Assembly (NCBI RefSeq): GCF_001439815.1 | Contig: NZ_JYLM01000003.1 | Span: forward strand, 248,001-312,000 | Direction: 5' to 3' | Length of the DNA: 64,000 nucleotides | From: Pseudomonas orientalis | Lineage (GTDB): Bacteria > Pseudomonadota > Gammaproteobacteria > Pseudomonadales > Pseudomonadaceae | In this document: one piece after another, positions 50,172 through 59,124 of the stretch | How the letters are laid out: every line of letters starts with the position of its first letter | Position numbering within the stretch: position 1 is the first letter of the stretch | Notes under the pieces: model-generated | Databases searched by the model: none | What the model saw: only the letters and a program-made list of their open reading frames with translations | Told to the model about the DNA's origin: nothing | Made by a program: the position numbers and the translations under genes

Positions 50172-52103
50172 TCACCTAGGCCGCGATATTTGCAACTCTT
50201 TGAACAGCTGAACAAACTGCACTGGAATAAGTCTCCCTCCCGTAAGCTTTAGCATGGACTTGGTAACAACAGTATACTTTAAATCTTTTTTTGCGCCATT
50301 TCCTATATAGGACCTCAGCCCGGGATAGGCCGTAAGTACTACCCCCTCCAACTCCGATCCCATATGCAGGTACCTAATATCAGTTAAAAGTCGCAGTCCG
50401 GACACGTACTCGATTTCAGCATCTCGATTGTTTGGAGAGTTCAGCACCCGCTCTAAATAGCGATCTAGTGAAACTTGAAGTAGATCCAAGCGCTCAAGCC
50501 ATTCACCCCAAGAAACTCCCTCTCCACAAAGATTAAAAATGGAGTAATCATCGCCTTTATCCATATGAAGCATTAAAAGAATTGAAATTGGATCTAGGCC
50601 GATATTTTCCGTGGTATATGCATACCCATTAGCAAAAACCACTATCCCTGGTTTAGGCTTATTATGAAGATCCCAATCAACTACACCCCTGACGTATTTA
50701 CTGCTAAACTCCGCGAAGCTTTCAACAGCCCCATAAACATGCGCACAACTACCAACACCATTTATCGCATCGACCATCTTTGAACATAAGTCACCGTCAT
50801 CAGAAACCAAACTATGCATAGCTTCAACAATGCGATACTCGGGAACTTTTTCCCCAGAAGGAATAAAGCTCAATGAGACCTTAGAATCAATTGTATCTTC
50901 TACACCTCTAAGGTGCGCATAAAGAGCGCTAAACATATTAGCATCATAAAAACTCTCAACAAAAACATGAAGCCTATTCTCTGGATCTAATGAAATCTGA
51001 TTAACTCCATCAAGCAATTCAGATATCGCGAAATCCTTCTCAACTGAAACTGCACCTGCCTCATCGACCACATAAATACTATCTGGGGGAGCCAGAGCAA
51101 CGGTCGTCGGGGAATGGGTAGTTATAAATACAAAAACGCCAAACATAGCAGTGAAGCTATTCAATACGGCATATAACTTTTCAACCATTTTCGGATGCAA
51201 AAACGCATCAGGCTCATCGATAAGCAATAACTTCGGAACTGCAGACGACATAACCTCCCTGTACTGAGTGTTAAAAAGAGTTAACACAAGCCACAACAAA
51301 GTATTCTCGCCTGACGAAAGCGAATCGGGATTTAAATTCTGCCCACTGCCTTTTAACTTAAGTTGTGCGACGTAATCGTACACATCAGATTCTTCATCAG
51401 GAATCGAAAAAATAAATTTACCATCAAAAACTTTTTCTAATATAGAGTTAAGTACTTCCCACGGCTTTGATCCGAAATACTCCTCAATTTTATCGAACGT
51501 AATAAAGTCTACATCTTTACGTCTCGACACCACGCGCCACTCATTAAATTCGTTCTCATCGATACGTCGACGATAGGTGTTACATATCATCGAAATATCA
51601 CTTACTCCAAACGGCGTATCCAAAAGCTCGTCAAAATTCAGTTTTATATGCTCCTCACTCAAATCAGCAATTGGCAGATTCAACTTAAGAGATATTACTC
51701 GACACAACTCATGCAACTTGGCGTAACTCAAGGATATTTGAGGACTACCCATCCTAGCCATCATGCGCGCACTGGCTTTGTTCTCATCATAGGGGTCTAT
51801 GAAATCCTGCTTACTTCTAACAAAATACTCTATAGTTGATCTAACTTTGGCTACATATGCATCATCATTGTATCCTTGGCCAAACGAAGGCACCAAGGCA
51901 GACTGCGCCAAAAAAATGATATCGCTGGCATTCAACTCTTTTTCCGTTCTATAAACCTTAGTAGATAGCTGCTTAATACTTTCGAGAAACCGTGTCTTAC
52001 CTACACCATTCTTTCCCGTTAGTACGACAATGCTTCCCTTAATCCGAATTGATTTTCGCAGCAAAAAACCCTTATATTCGGAATCTCCAACGACAGTCAA
52101 CAT
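50172..52103 (-). CDS. AAA15/OLD-like ATPase with C-terminal TOPRIM/DUF4435-like region
   Basis: 643 residues. ABC-type ATPase: Walker A GKNGVGKT (30-37), signature SLSSGEN (261-267), Walker B LLLIDEPDA (292-300), His330 in TTHSP, with a long insertion between Walker A and signature as in SMC/OLD proteins. From residue 378 a second region reads VFVESFYD (Glu383, Asp387), VVDWD (Asp476, Asp478) and YTTENIGLDP (Glu499), which resembles the acidic order of TOPRIM or DUF4435 nucleases. ATPase plus DUF4435 is the composition of the PARIS anti-phage system (AriA, AriB), including single-gene fusions. That assignment is inference. Very AT-rich; no ribosome site stronger than GGGGC before the ATG. 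Confidence 0.75.
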   Translation of the reverse strand: MLTVVGDSEYKGFLLRKSIRIKGSIVVLTGKNGVGKTRFLESIKQLSTKVYRTEKELNASDIIFLAQSALVPSFGQGYNDDAYVAKVRSTIEYFVRSKQDFIDPYDENKASARMMARMGSPQISLSYAKLHELCRVISLKLNLPIADLSEEHIKLNFDELLDTPFGVSDISMICNTYRRRIDENEFNEWRVVSRRKDVDFITFDKIEEYFGSKPWEVLNSILEKVFDGKFIFSIPDEESDVYDYVAQLKLKGSGQNLNPDSLSSGENTLLWLVLTLFNTQYREVMSSAVPKLLLIDEPDAFLHPKMVEKLYAVLNSFTAMFGVFVFITTHSPTTVALAPPDSIYVVDEAGAVSVEKDFAISELLDGVNQISLDPENRLHVFVESFYDANMFSALYAHLRGVEDTIDSKVSLSFIPSGEKVPEYRIVEAMHSLVSDDGDLCSKMVDAINGVGSCAHVYGAVESFAEFSSKYVRGVVDWDLHNKPKPGIVVFANGYAYTTENIGLDPISILLMLHMDKGDDYSIFNLCGEGVSWGEWLERLDLLQVSLDRYLERVLNSPNNRDAEIEYVSGLRLLTDIRYLHMGSELEGVVLTAYPGLRSYIGNGAKKDLKYTVVTKSMLKLTGGRLIPVQFVQLFKELQISRPR

Positions 52104-52370
52104 AGCTTAGCCCCTTCAAAACGAAAAACCATTAATTAATCATTTCGTTATATACGCCACACACACGTTTTCAACATATATAACTCCAAACATCTCCATA
52201 TCTTTTAATGCTATACAGATTGGTGTCGTTTATTCTGGAGTTATCTCACAAATATCAAGAAAAAACCGCCTTGCGTAGTATAATTTTCGGCGACCACGAC
52301 TTTGGGGGGACTCAGCTTCGGGCCGGTCTGACGCACGGATTCGGCGCCCTATTTACCGCGCCGGGGGTTA

Positions 52371-53105
52371 TCAGGCACCTACTGTAATTTCATAATGTTT
52401 GAAGCGCACCACCTCCTCCCCAAGCCACTCATTCACCTGCGCCGCTTCCCTGATCGATCCATACCCACCTGCGTTTTGCGGCACCATCAGCTGCGGCGGA
52501 ATACGCAAGCTGGCCAGCACGTCGTCGCGACGTCTGATTTTTTATCGAGTTGAATTCATCCTTGGCTGTCACTTCGCTGACCGGGATGATCTGCAGCCCG
52601 TCTTTTTTGCCGTGGGCGAATACACAAAAAGGTTGCGGAAGTTGCCAGGCCCCTTGGAGTCCTTTAGCGCCTTGCGTAGGAGTCGACGTCCGCTTCGTTC
52701 TGCGCGGCGTCGGTCGTGTAAAGAATGAAACCGGCATGACTGCCGTTTTCGTAATACTTACGACGAAACAGCGTGGCCGACTCGTTCAGTAAGGCTGATT
52801 GCAAGGCGCTGGTCCATTCGGGCAGGCCGTACACCTCTTGGTGCAGATCCGCCTCCCGCAGATGAGAAACAGTGCCCGGTTCAAATTCATGTTCTTCCTT
52901 CCAGCCCTGCACCATGAACTGCCGCCCGTCTTTGCCCGAGCGCATGTACTTCGCCAGCGGCGGTACCAGCTCGCGCACCGGGCCGAGCATCGAGCGCCGC
53001 CCTTCCAGATGGCCGTTACCCAACACAGGAAGTTCGGAGAGAACTGTTCAAAGGCTGCCCGCGACAGCAGGCGGTGCGGGATAAACGTCTTGCTCAGCAA
53101 GTTGC
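52371..53105 (-). pseudogene. Broken phage portal protein gene (P2 gpQ type)
   Basis: Pieces of one protein are spread over three frames: TFIPHRLLSRAAFEQF near 53090, GNGHLEGRRSMLGPVRELVPPLAKYMRSG from 53020, ATLFRRKYYENGSHAGFIL, then GPGNFRNLFVYSP, GKKDGLQIIPVSEV, AKDEFNSIKNQ, and a last stretch ending HYEITVGA at a stop at 52371. These match the PBSX/P2 portal family through which DNA is packaged. At least four frameshifts are needed and the N-terminus is missing, replaced directly by the integrase fragment. Confidence 0.8.
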
Positions 53106-53371
53106 GCTTTGCCCAGCGGCTTGGCTTTCTCAACTTCTACCAAGTATTGATCGGTCATTTCTTTGAGCGTGGTCCCCTTGCGGTTTGCGCGCTCGATCGT
53201 ACTAGGTTCATCCACCTCCGCTCCGCGCTTACGCGTCCAAGCCTGCACAGCCTGTTTTCGGGCGAAGGTCTGGCTCTCTTGGTAGACTTGCACTCCGTCG
53301 CGCTTGATGCGGATCTGAGCCGTGTAGCTCACACTCTCATCCGCCAGTTTTCTTGCCCTGATAGTCGCCAT
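53090..53371 (-). pseudogene. int: Truncated dusA-type phage integrase
   Basis: The N-terminal 90 or so residues of a tyrosine recombinase: MATIRARKLADESVSYTAQI, the arm-type DNA-binding part, then YQESQTFARKQAVQAW and MTDQYLVEVEKAKPLGK. After LGK the sequence switches to portal-gene DNA in another frame, so the catalytic domain is lost. Integrases with this N-terminus sit beside dusA and insert into its 5' end. The deletion that joined int to the portal gene removed most of the prophage. Confidence 0.85.
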
Positions 53372-53472
53372 GTTGAAAGTGGTACGCGTCAGTTTTGAAG
53401 TGGTACATGGTACCGCCAAGACCTGAAGACACCTGAAACGCCCCAAAACACGCCCAGAACACGTTGAGTAAA

Positions 53473-54483
53473 ATGCTAGATAAACAGACCTTTAGCCCAG
53501 CAGAATCAAGCCCCGCACTGTCTCGGCGTTTTAGTGTTGCTCCCATGATGGATTGGACCGACCGCCACTGCCGGTTCTTCCTACGCCTGCTCTCCAAACA
53601 CGCCCTGCTCTACACCGAGATGGTCACCACCGGCGCGATCCTCCACGGCGATCACGAGCGCTTCCTGCGCCACAACGAAGCCGAGCACCCGCTCGCGCTG
53701 CAATTGGGCGGTAGCGTCCCCGCCGATCTGGCCGCCTGCGCCCGTATGGCCGAAGCCGCCGGTTACGACGAGGTGAACCTGAACGTCGGCTGCCCCAGTG
53801 ACCGCGTCCAAAACAACATGATCGGCGCGATCCTCATGGCGCACCCTGCCCTGGTGGCGGACTGTGTGAAGGCGATGCGCGATGCGGTGTCGATTCCGGT
53901 GACGGTGAAGCACCGTATCGGCATCAATGGTCGGGACAGTTATGCCGAGTTGTGTGATTTCGTCGGGACGGTGAAGGATGCCGGTTGCACCAGTTTTACC
54001 GTGCATGCGCGGATTGCGATTCTGGAGGGGTTGTCGCCCAAGGAGAACCGGGACATTCCGCCGTTGCGTTATGACGTGGCGGCGCAGTTGAAGCGGGACT
54101 TTCCGGCGTTAGAGATCAATCTTAACGGTGGGATCAAGACGTTGGAGCAGTGCCAGGAGCATTTGCAGACGTTTGATGGGGTGATGCTGGGGCGGGAGGC
54201 TTATCACAATCCGTATCTGTTGGCGGAGGTGGATCAGCGGTTGTTTGGCAGTGAGGCGCCGGTGATCAGCCGGGCGCAGGCGTTGGTGCAGTTGCGGCCT
54301 TATATTGCTGAGCATTTGGCCAGTGGTGGGACGATGCATCACATTACTCGGCATGTGTTGGGGTTGGGCACCGGGTTTCCGGGGGCGCGCAGGTTCAGGC
54401 AGTTGTTGTCGGTGGATATTCATAAGGCGGCGGATCCGTTGGCGTTGCTGGATCAGGCGGGGGAATTATTGGACGGGCGGTGA
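53473..54483 (+). CDS. dusA: tRNA-dihydrouridine synthase A
   Basis: 336 residues from ATG 53473. FMN barrel with VAPMMDWTDRHCR, catalytic Cys107 in NLNVGCPSDRV, VKHRIGI and DVAAQLKRDFP. It reduces U20 and U20a in tRNA. Codons 25-29 are the island attachment core, so the residues before it (MLDKQTFSPAESSPALSRRF) are encoded by island DNA, and transcription must now start within the island end. A TTG at 53464 is an alternative start. The rest is intact and downstream codons use more G-ending triplets than the 5' half. Confidence 0.93.
   Translation: MLDKQTFSPAESSPALSRRFSVAPMMDWTDRHCRFFLRLLSKHALLYTEMVTTGAILHGDHERFLRHNEAEHPLALQLGGSVPADLAACARMAEAAGYDEVNLNVGCPSDRVQNNMIGAILMAHPALVADCVKAMRDAVSIPVTVKHRIGINGRDSYAELCDFVGTVKDAGCTSFTVHARIAILEGLSPKENRDIPPLRYDVAAQLKRDFPALEINLNGGIKTLEQCQEHLQTFDGVMLGREAYHNPYLLAEVDQRLFGSEAPVISRAQALVQLRPYIAEHLASGGTMHHITRHVLGLGTGFPGARRFRQLLSVDIHKAADPLALLDQAGELLDGR
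53545..53559 (+). repeat. Right attachment-site copy inside dusA
   Basis: ATGATGGATTGGACC, encoding MMDWT (residues 25-29); identical to 47338-47352. Confidence 0.85.
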
Positions 54484-54503
54484 GTGGGTAGCTGATGGGC
54501 TTT

Positions 54504-54603
54504 TGTAGGAGCGAGCTTGCTCGCGAAAAATCCATAGCCGCCGCGCTTATTCAGAACGCACGCGTTATCGTTGACGTTTTTCGCGAGCAAGCTCGCTCCT
54601 ACA
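54504..54603. repeat. REPIN, GAGCTTGCTCGCGA family
   Basis: Inverted arms TGTAGGAGCGAGCTTGCTCG and GAGCAAGCTCGCTCCTACA between dusA and tal. Confidence 0.92.
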
Positions 54604-54814
54604 GCATTGGGGCAGGCCCAGTGGCGATGGAGGCGCTATCGGGCAGTTGGGTTGAACCTGCCATCGATTCCGGCCTCCTATTGAGCAGTACGGCCGCTAT
54701 TTAAGCGGCTGTTTTCAGGTTGTTGCCCCGCGCAAACGACCTGACGCATTTGCGCCCTTGAGCGCCTGCCAGCGCTCGGGTAATGTCATCAGACCCACAG
54801 GACAGAGCACGCCC

Positions 54815-55741
54815 ATGACTTCCAAGCTGGAACAACTCAAGCAATTCACCACCGTCGTAGCCGATACCGGCGATTTTTCTACCCTCGCCAAGCTCAAGCC
54901 ACAAGACGCGACCACCAACCCTTCCCTGCTGCTCAAGGCGGCATCGATTCCAGGCTATGCCAAGCTGCTGGATGAGTGTGTGCAGGACTGCAATGGCGAT
55001 GTGGGCCTGGCCAGTGACCGGTTTGCGGTGGCGGTGGGTCAAGAGATTCTCAAAGTAGTACCGGGCCGTATTTCCACCGAGGTGGACGCCCGTCTGTCGT
55101 TCGACGAAGAGGCGATACTCAAGCGTGCGCACCGTCTGATCGATCTGTACGACAAAGCCGGCGTCAGCCGTGACCGTGTGCTGATCAAGATCGCTTCCAC
55201 CTGGGAAGGCATCCGCGCGGCGGAGAAGCTGGAGAAAGAAGGCATCCAGACCAACCTGACGCTGCTGTTCTCCTTCGCCCAGGCCGTGGCGTGTGCTGAA
55301 GCGGGTGTGTTCCTGATTTCGCCGTTCGTGGGCCGTATCTATGATTGGTACAAGAAGGCCAACGGCAACGACTACACCGGTTCCGATGACCCGGGCGTGC
55401 AGTCGGTGACGCGCATCTACAATTACTACAAGGCTAACGGCTATAAGACCGTGGTGATGGGTGCGAGCTTCCGTAACCTGAGCCAGATCGAAGAGCTGGC
55501 CGGGTGTGATCGCCTGACCATCAGCCCGGACTTGCTGGAGAAGCTGGCGGCGGATGAAGGCAAGCTGGAGCGCAAGTTGTCGCCGGGGCATGCCGGCGAA
55601 GCGCGGGTGCATATGACTGAAGCGCAGTTCCGTTGGGAGTCCAACGAGGACGCGATGGCGACCGAGAAGCTGGCGGAGGGGATTCGTCAGTTTGCTCGGG
55701 ATCAGGAGAAGCTGGAGGCGCTGTTGTCGGCCAAGCTGTAA
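54815..55741 (+). CDS. tal: Transaldolase
   Basis: 308 residues, class 1 transaldolase (TalB type). Asp17 in [19 protein letters not shown], Glu89 in [12 protein letters not shown] and the Schiff-base Lys125 in [12 protein letters not shown] are in place. It exchanges dihydroxyacetone units between sedoheptulose 7-phosphate and glyceraldehyde 3-phosphate in the pentose phosphate pathway. Start at [10 protein letters not shown]; the longer open frame lacks a ribosome site. A terminator follows. Confidence 0.96.
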   Translation: MTSKLEQLKQFTTVVADTGDFSTLAKLKPQDATTNPSLLLKAASIPGYAKLLDECVQDCNGDVGLASDRFAVAVGQEILKVVPGRISTEVDARLSFDEEAILKRAHRLIDLYDKAGVSRDRVLIKIASTWEGIRAAEKLEKEGIQTNLTLLFSFAQAVACAEAGVFLISPFVGRIYDWYKKANGNDYTGSDDPGVQSVTRIYNYYKANGYKTVVMGASFRNLSQIEELAGCDRLTISPDLLEKLAADEGKLERKLSPGHAGEARVHMTEAQFRWESNEDAMATEKLAEGIRQFARDQEKLEALLSAKL

Positions 55742-55756
55742 GGGCGGATAGCGGCA

Positions 55757-55791
55757 AAAAGGGCGGCACCTTGGTGGGTGTCGCCCTTTTT
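55757..55791 (+). terminator. tal terminator
   Basis: A-run, GGGCGGCACC and GGGTGTCGCCC arms around TTGGT, then TTTTTT. Confidence 0.85.
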
Positions 55792-55826
55792 TGTGAAAGC
55801 CAGTCTCAAGCCAGTCGCAGATTAAA

Positions 55827-55915
55827 TGTGGGAGGGGGCTTGCCCCCGATGGCGGTGGATCAGTCAGCATATTTATGACTGACATACCGCCATCGGGGGC
55901 AAGCCCCCTCCCACA
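55827..55915. repeat. REPIN, GTGGGAGGGGGCTTGC family
   Basis: Inverted arms TGTGGGAGGGGGCTTGCCCC and ATCGGGGGCAAGCCCCCTCC, both perfect; the spacer is itself partly dyad (GGCGGTGGATCAGTCA / TGACTGACATACCGCC). Confidence 0.92.
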
Positions 55916-55939
55916 TTTTGATCACATTTCAATTGAGGA

Positions 55940-56422
55940 TCAGTGGCGCTCGAGGGCGTTGACCAGGTCGTGGAAGGCTTCGCGGTTGGACTCGTTGAGG
56001 CCCATCAGGATCTTGTGCGCTTCCAGCACCTTGATCCGTACGATTTCCTCGGACTGGTCCTGGGACGGCAGGTCGGTCAGGCATTCCGGGCAGGGGATCG
56101 GGCGGTCAACGATGTTGAACACTTGGTCAAACCCCATGGACTGCAGCAGCCGGGTGATGTCTTCGTGGGTGGTGACCACGGTCGGCAACAGGCCGACCTT
56201 CTGCCGCGACAGAATGGACAATTTGGCCAACAGGCCCAGGGTGGTGCTGTCGATGCTGCGGGTTTCGGTCAGGTCGATCACGATCGCCGAGAAATTCAGC
56301 GCTGTGAAGATCCGCTCGATCGTCGCATCCAGCGCCGAACACAGGGTCAGGCGCACTTCACCGACAAATTTGAGGACGAAGGTCCCGTCTTGCTCGGCGA
56401 ATTGGATTCTTCCGGTACTCAT
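55940..56422 (-). CDS. STAS-domain anti-sigma factor antagonist
   Basis: 160 residues from MSTGRIQF. A STAS domain fills residues 5-105, with the phospho-acceptor region TETRSIDSTTLGLLAKL (Ser56 or Ser59). Such proteins switch partners according to phosphorylation and free a sigma factor or diguanylate cyclase. A C-terminal part has a CxxC (PCPECL), unusual for STAS proteins and perhaps metal-binding. Its start overlaps the stop of the phosphatase gene upstream by one base (TGATG), so that phosphatase most likely dephosphorylates it. Confidence 0.87.
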   Translation of the reverse strand: MSTGRIQFAEQDGTFVLKFVGEVRLTLCSALDATIERIFTALNFSAIVIDLTETRSIDSTTLGLLAKLSILSRQKVGLLPTVVTTHEDITRLLQSMGFDQVFNIVDRPIPCPECLTDLPSQDQSEEIVRIKVLEAHKILMGLNESNREAFHDLVNALERH

Positions 56423-57603
56423 CAAAGATTCCTGCTCAACACCAATAGGGCGATATCATCCGGCATCTCCCCTAGCGTGGCCAATCCAAAAACCTGCCGC
56501 AGACCATCCAGGCTGCCGCCCGCCGACTTGACCTTTTGAGGCAAGGCGGCTTCTTTCTCTTTGAGTGTAGGCTCTGGAAGAAGGTCCAGGATGCCGTCGG
56601 ACATCAGCGTCAGGCTGAAGGTCGGCGGCAGTTCCAGGATGTGGTCTTCGTAGGTGGCCTCATTGAACAAGCCCACCGGCAGACCACGCCCTTCCAGGTA
56701 ACGCACACTGTCAGGAGTGTATAAAACCGGCATCGGCAGGTGACCGCCAATGCTGTAGGTCAAAAGACCGGTTTCTTCATCGATCACGCCGCCAACCATC
56801 GTCACGTGCTTGCCCAGCTTGCAGCTGATCAGGCCCCGGTTGATGTGGCCCAGCACCTCGGAGGGGGTGAACTCCGGCAAGGTGCCATTGCGCTTGGATT
56901 CGAACAACAACCGCGTGGTCATGAACTTCAACAACACGGTGACAAAGGCAGAGGATGCGCCGTGGCCGGACACGTCGGCCAGGTAGAACGCCACGCGCCG
57001 CTCATCCACACGGAAATAGTCAACAAAATCCCCCGACAAGTACAACGACGGGATGATCTGGTGCGCGAACTGGAAATCGTCGATGGTCCAGGGGCTGACC
57101 GGCAGCATGTTCATCTGCACCTGGCGACCGGCGTTCTGGTCTTCCTGGAGCAGGTTCAGGCTGGCTTCAAGCTCGCGGTTGGCGGTCTCGAGCTTTTCGC
57201 GGTAGCGCTGGTTTTCCTGGAGCAGGCGCGCACGGTCCAGGGCGCGGCGCACCGAGTGCTCCAGCACCGCCAGGTCTTCCAGGGGTTTGATCAGGTAATC
57301 GGCGGCGCCCAGGCGCAGGGCTTCAACGGCGTCATTCATGACCCCGGCCCCGGACACGACAATCACCGGCGTCTGCGGAGCACGCTCGGTCACCTGGCGA
57401 ATCAGCTCGAGGCCGCCCATCTGGGGCATGCGCAGGTCGCAGATCACGAGGTCGGGCTGGTCGCGCTCGAATACCTGAAGACCCTGTTGGCCGTTGCCGG
57501 CCTGCAGGACGCTGAAGCCACTGTCTTCCAAATAGGCCGCGAGGCTCGCGCGCACTACTTCGTCGTCATCGATTATCAGCAGCGTGGCACTGGTTTTTTG
57601 CAT
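56422..57603 (-). CDS. Response regulator with PP2C/SpoIIE phosphatase output
   Basis: 393 residues. REC domain 1-120 with phospho-acceptor Asp56 (VICDLRMPQMGG), a coiled linker at about 130-165 (ENQRYREKLETANRELEASL), then a SpoIIE-type serine phosphatase (SGDFVDYF, LADVSGHGASSAFV, SDGILDLL). Phosphorylation of REC should activate the phosphatase on the STAS protein encoded next. Unlike HsbR of P. aeruginosa there is no C-terminal kinase domain, so the kinase that phosphorylates the STAS protein must be elsewhere. Same position as PA2798. Confidence 0.88.
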   Translation of the reverse strand: MQKTSATLLIIDDDEVVRASLAAYLEDSGFSVLQAGNGQQGLQVFERDQPDLVICDLRMPQMGGLELIRQVTERAPQTPVIVVSGAGVMNDAVEALRLGAADYLIKPLEDLAVLEHSVRRALDRARLLQENQRYREKLETANRELEASLNLLQEDQNAGRQVQMNMLPVSPWTIDDFQFAHQIIPSLYLSGDFVDYFRVDERRVAFYLADVSGHGASSAFVTVLLKFMTTRLLFESKRNGTLPEFTPSEVLGHINRGLISCKLGKHVTMVGGVIDEETGLLTYSIGGHLPMPVLYTPDSVRYLEGRGLPVGLFNEATYEDHILELPPTFSLTLMSDGILDLLPEPTLKEKEAALPQKVKSAGGSLDGLRQVFGLATLGEMPDDIALLVLSRNL

Positions 57604-57879
57604 GTGGGCAAACGGCGCCAGAATTAGGTTGGCGTAGGTGGCTCGACAATGGCCGGGCTCACGTACTGGATTCGCTTTCTAGCCTCTCTGTCCTACAAAG
57701 CATTGGGATTTATCCAATGCACAACCGTAAAGCAGAGGTGCCCTTCTAAGGCGCAGACGGTACTCCCATCCGTGAGGGGTTTCAAGCTCATGCCGATGGT
57801 CGCCGAGCGTCTTTACATGGCAAATCACCGGGAGTTATAAGAACGTTCATCACCACAACCCAAAGTAAGGATGGATGCT

Positions 57880-58176
57880 GTGAGCGAACATGAGCGCGAC
57901 TACGCCGAAAAACGCGACTTCATCCGCATGCGGGTGGATGCCGATGTATCCTTGATCCACGCCGGGCAAGAGATTGCAGGGGTCTGCCTGGACCTGTCCA
58001 GCTCCGGCATGCAGGTGCAGGCACCTCGCCAGTTCAATGTGGGCGACCGGCTCACCGTGCGCATCGATTCCGAGCACGCCGCGCTCAAGGGCCTTGAGGC
58101 CGATACCGAGGTGGTGTGGGCCAAGACCGTAGGCGATGAGCAGCAACTGGGCCTGAAGATTTTGAACATGCGCTGA
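57880..58176 (+). CDS. PilZ-domain protein
   Basis: 98 residues from GTG 57880, chosen because AAGGATGG lies upstream and because relatives begin MSEHERDY; ATG 57871 has no correctly spaced ribosome site. Both c-di-GMP motifs are present: RxxxR (Arg12, Arg16) and DLSSSGMQV. It is a single-domain cytoplasmic receptor for c-di-GMP with an unknown partner. Divergent from the response regulator gene; the 276 bases between contain a GCATTGG/CCAATGC hairpin at 57700-57720. Confidence 0.87.
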   Translation: MSEHERDYAEKRDFIRMRVDADVSLIHAGQEIAGVCLDLSSSGMQVQAPRQFNVGDRLTVRIDSEHAALKGLEADTEVVWAKTVGDEQQLGLKILNMR

Positions 58177-58187
58177 TCAGCGCGCAC

Positions 58188-58215
58188 AAAAAAGGCGACC
58201 GTTCAAAGGTCGCCT
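58188..58215. terminator. Terminator between PilZ gene and mlaA
   Basis: A-run, GGCGACC stem (58194-58200), 7-base loop, GGTCGCC stem, T-run; works for both convergent genes. Confidence 0.9.
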
Positions 58216-58238
58216 TTTTCATTTCAAAACGTCACAGC

Positions 58239-58928
58239 TTAAAAGTCGTCGACGACCTTGCCGTCCTTGACCTTGAACTCGCGGTTTTGCAGGTAAGCGT
58301 TACGGATAAAGGTGTACTTGTCGCCACTGATCAGCTTCTCGCTGTCGAGCAGACTGGCACGGGTGTCGACCACGTTCAGGCCGAAGGTGCTGTTGCGCCA
58401 GCCGATATCGTTCATGTAGCGGTACGGTTGGGTGTAGCTGTCCACGTATTTGGACGGCGCGTCACGCAAGGTGCTTGGGCCGAGCAACGGGATCATCACG
58501 TAGGGACCGCTGCCGACGCCCCAGTAGCCGAGGGTCTGGCCGAAGTCTTCATCGCTGCGCTGCAGCCCCATTTTGGTGCCGACATCGATAAAGCCCAGCA
58601 CGCCGAACGTGGTGTTGACCAGCAGACGGGCTGTGTCGACGCCAGCATTGTGCGGCTTGAGCTGCAGTACGTTGTTGGCGAGGTTGCCGACATCGCCGAT
58701 GTTGCGGAAGAAGTTGTGCACGCCGTCCTGCACAAATTGCGGGGTGACGAACTGATAGCCCTGGGCGATTGGCTTGAGGGCGTAAGTGTCAACGGTGTCG
58801 TTGAAGGTGAAGATGGGACGGTTGACGCTTTCCCATGGATCATCTTCCGTCGCGGCCTGAGCGGCGAACGGTGCCAACAGGACGGTGGCACACACCGATA
58901 GCTGAGCGAAGTACTGGCTCCAGCGCAT
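58239..58928 (-). CDS. mlaA: MlaA/VacJ-family protein
   Basis: 229 residues. EDDPWESVNRPIFTFND and GDVGNLANNVLQLKP, with LGYWGVGSGPYVMIPLLGPST, are MlaA landmarks. MlaA works with porins in the outer membrane to remove surface phospholipids for retrograde transport. The signal here ends in AAQAA and has no lipobox: its only Cys (13) lies before the hydrophobic core. So it would be cut by signal peptidase I and not lipidated, unlike E. coli MlaA. Confidence 0.88.
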   Translation of the reverse strand: MRWSQYFAQLSVCATVLLAPFAAQAATEDDPWESVNRPIFTFNDTVDTYALKPIAQGYQFVTPQFVQDGVHNFFRNIGDVGNLANNVLQLKPHNAGVDTARLLVNTTFGVLGFIDVGTKMGLQRSDEDFGQTLGYWGVGSGPYVMIPLLGPSTLRDAPSKYVDSYTQPYRYMNDIGWRNSTFGLNVVDTRASLLDSEKLISGDKYTFIRNAYLQNREFKVKDGKVVDDF

Positions 58929-59124
58929 AGCTTTTGCTCCTTGAATAGTCTGTCATGGGCGCTATGCCCTGAATAAGGCCGTCAGTATATGACGGAAGTA
59001 TGGATTTAGGCAGTCGCAACGAAACGACTTTCATGATTTGGACAAAGATCCTACAAATACGCCCCGATGTCATCCACCTGTCATGCCACCCCGATAGCGT
59101 TGCAGCTATTTCAGGGACGTTCAG

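Larger units (their letters stand above)
47338..53559 (+). mobile_element. dusA-integrated genomic island / prophage remnant
   Basis: 6.2 kb bounded by 15-base direct repeats. Integrases of a known family target the 5' end of dusA at exactly this MMDWT-coding sequence and leave such repeats. The integrase gene next to dusA and a P2-type portal gene are broken, so the element is no longer self-mobile. Cargo between 47622 and 52103 is AT-rich, unlike the flanking core genes, and consists of four genes of unknown or defence-like type. The first 24 codons of dusA as it now stands come from the element. Confidence 0.85.

Noticed and set aside
54504..54603. Inverted repeat after dusA as a second island boundary
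   Set aside because: It is a standard REPIN found at many other loci; the 15-base direct repeats mark the boundaries better.
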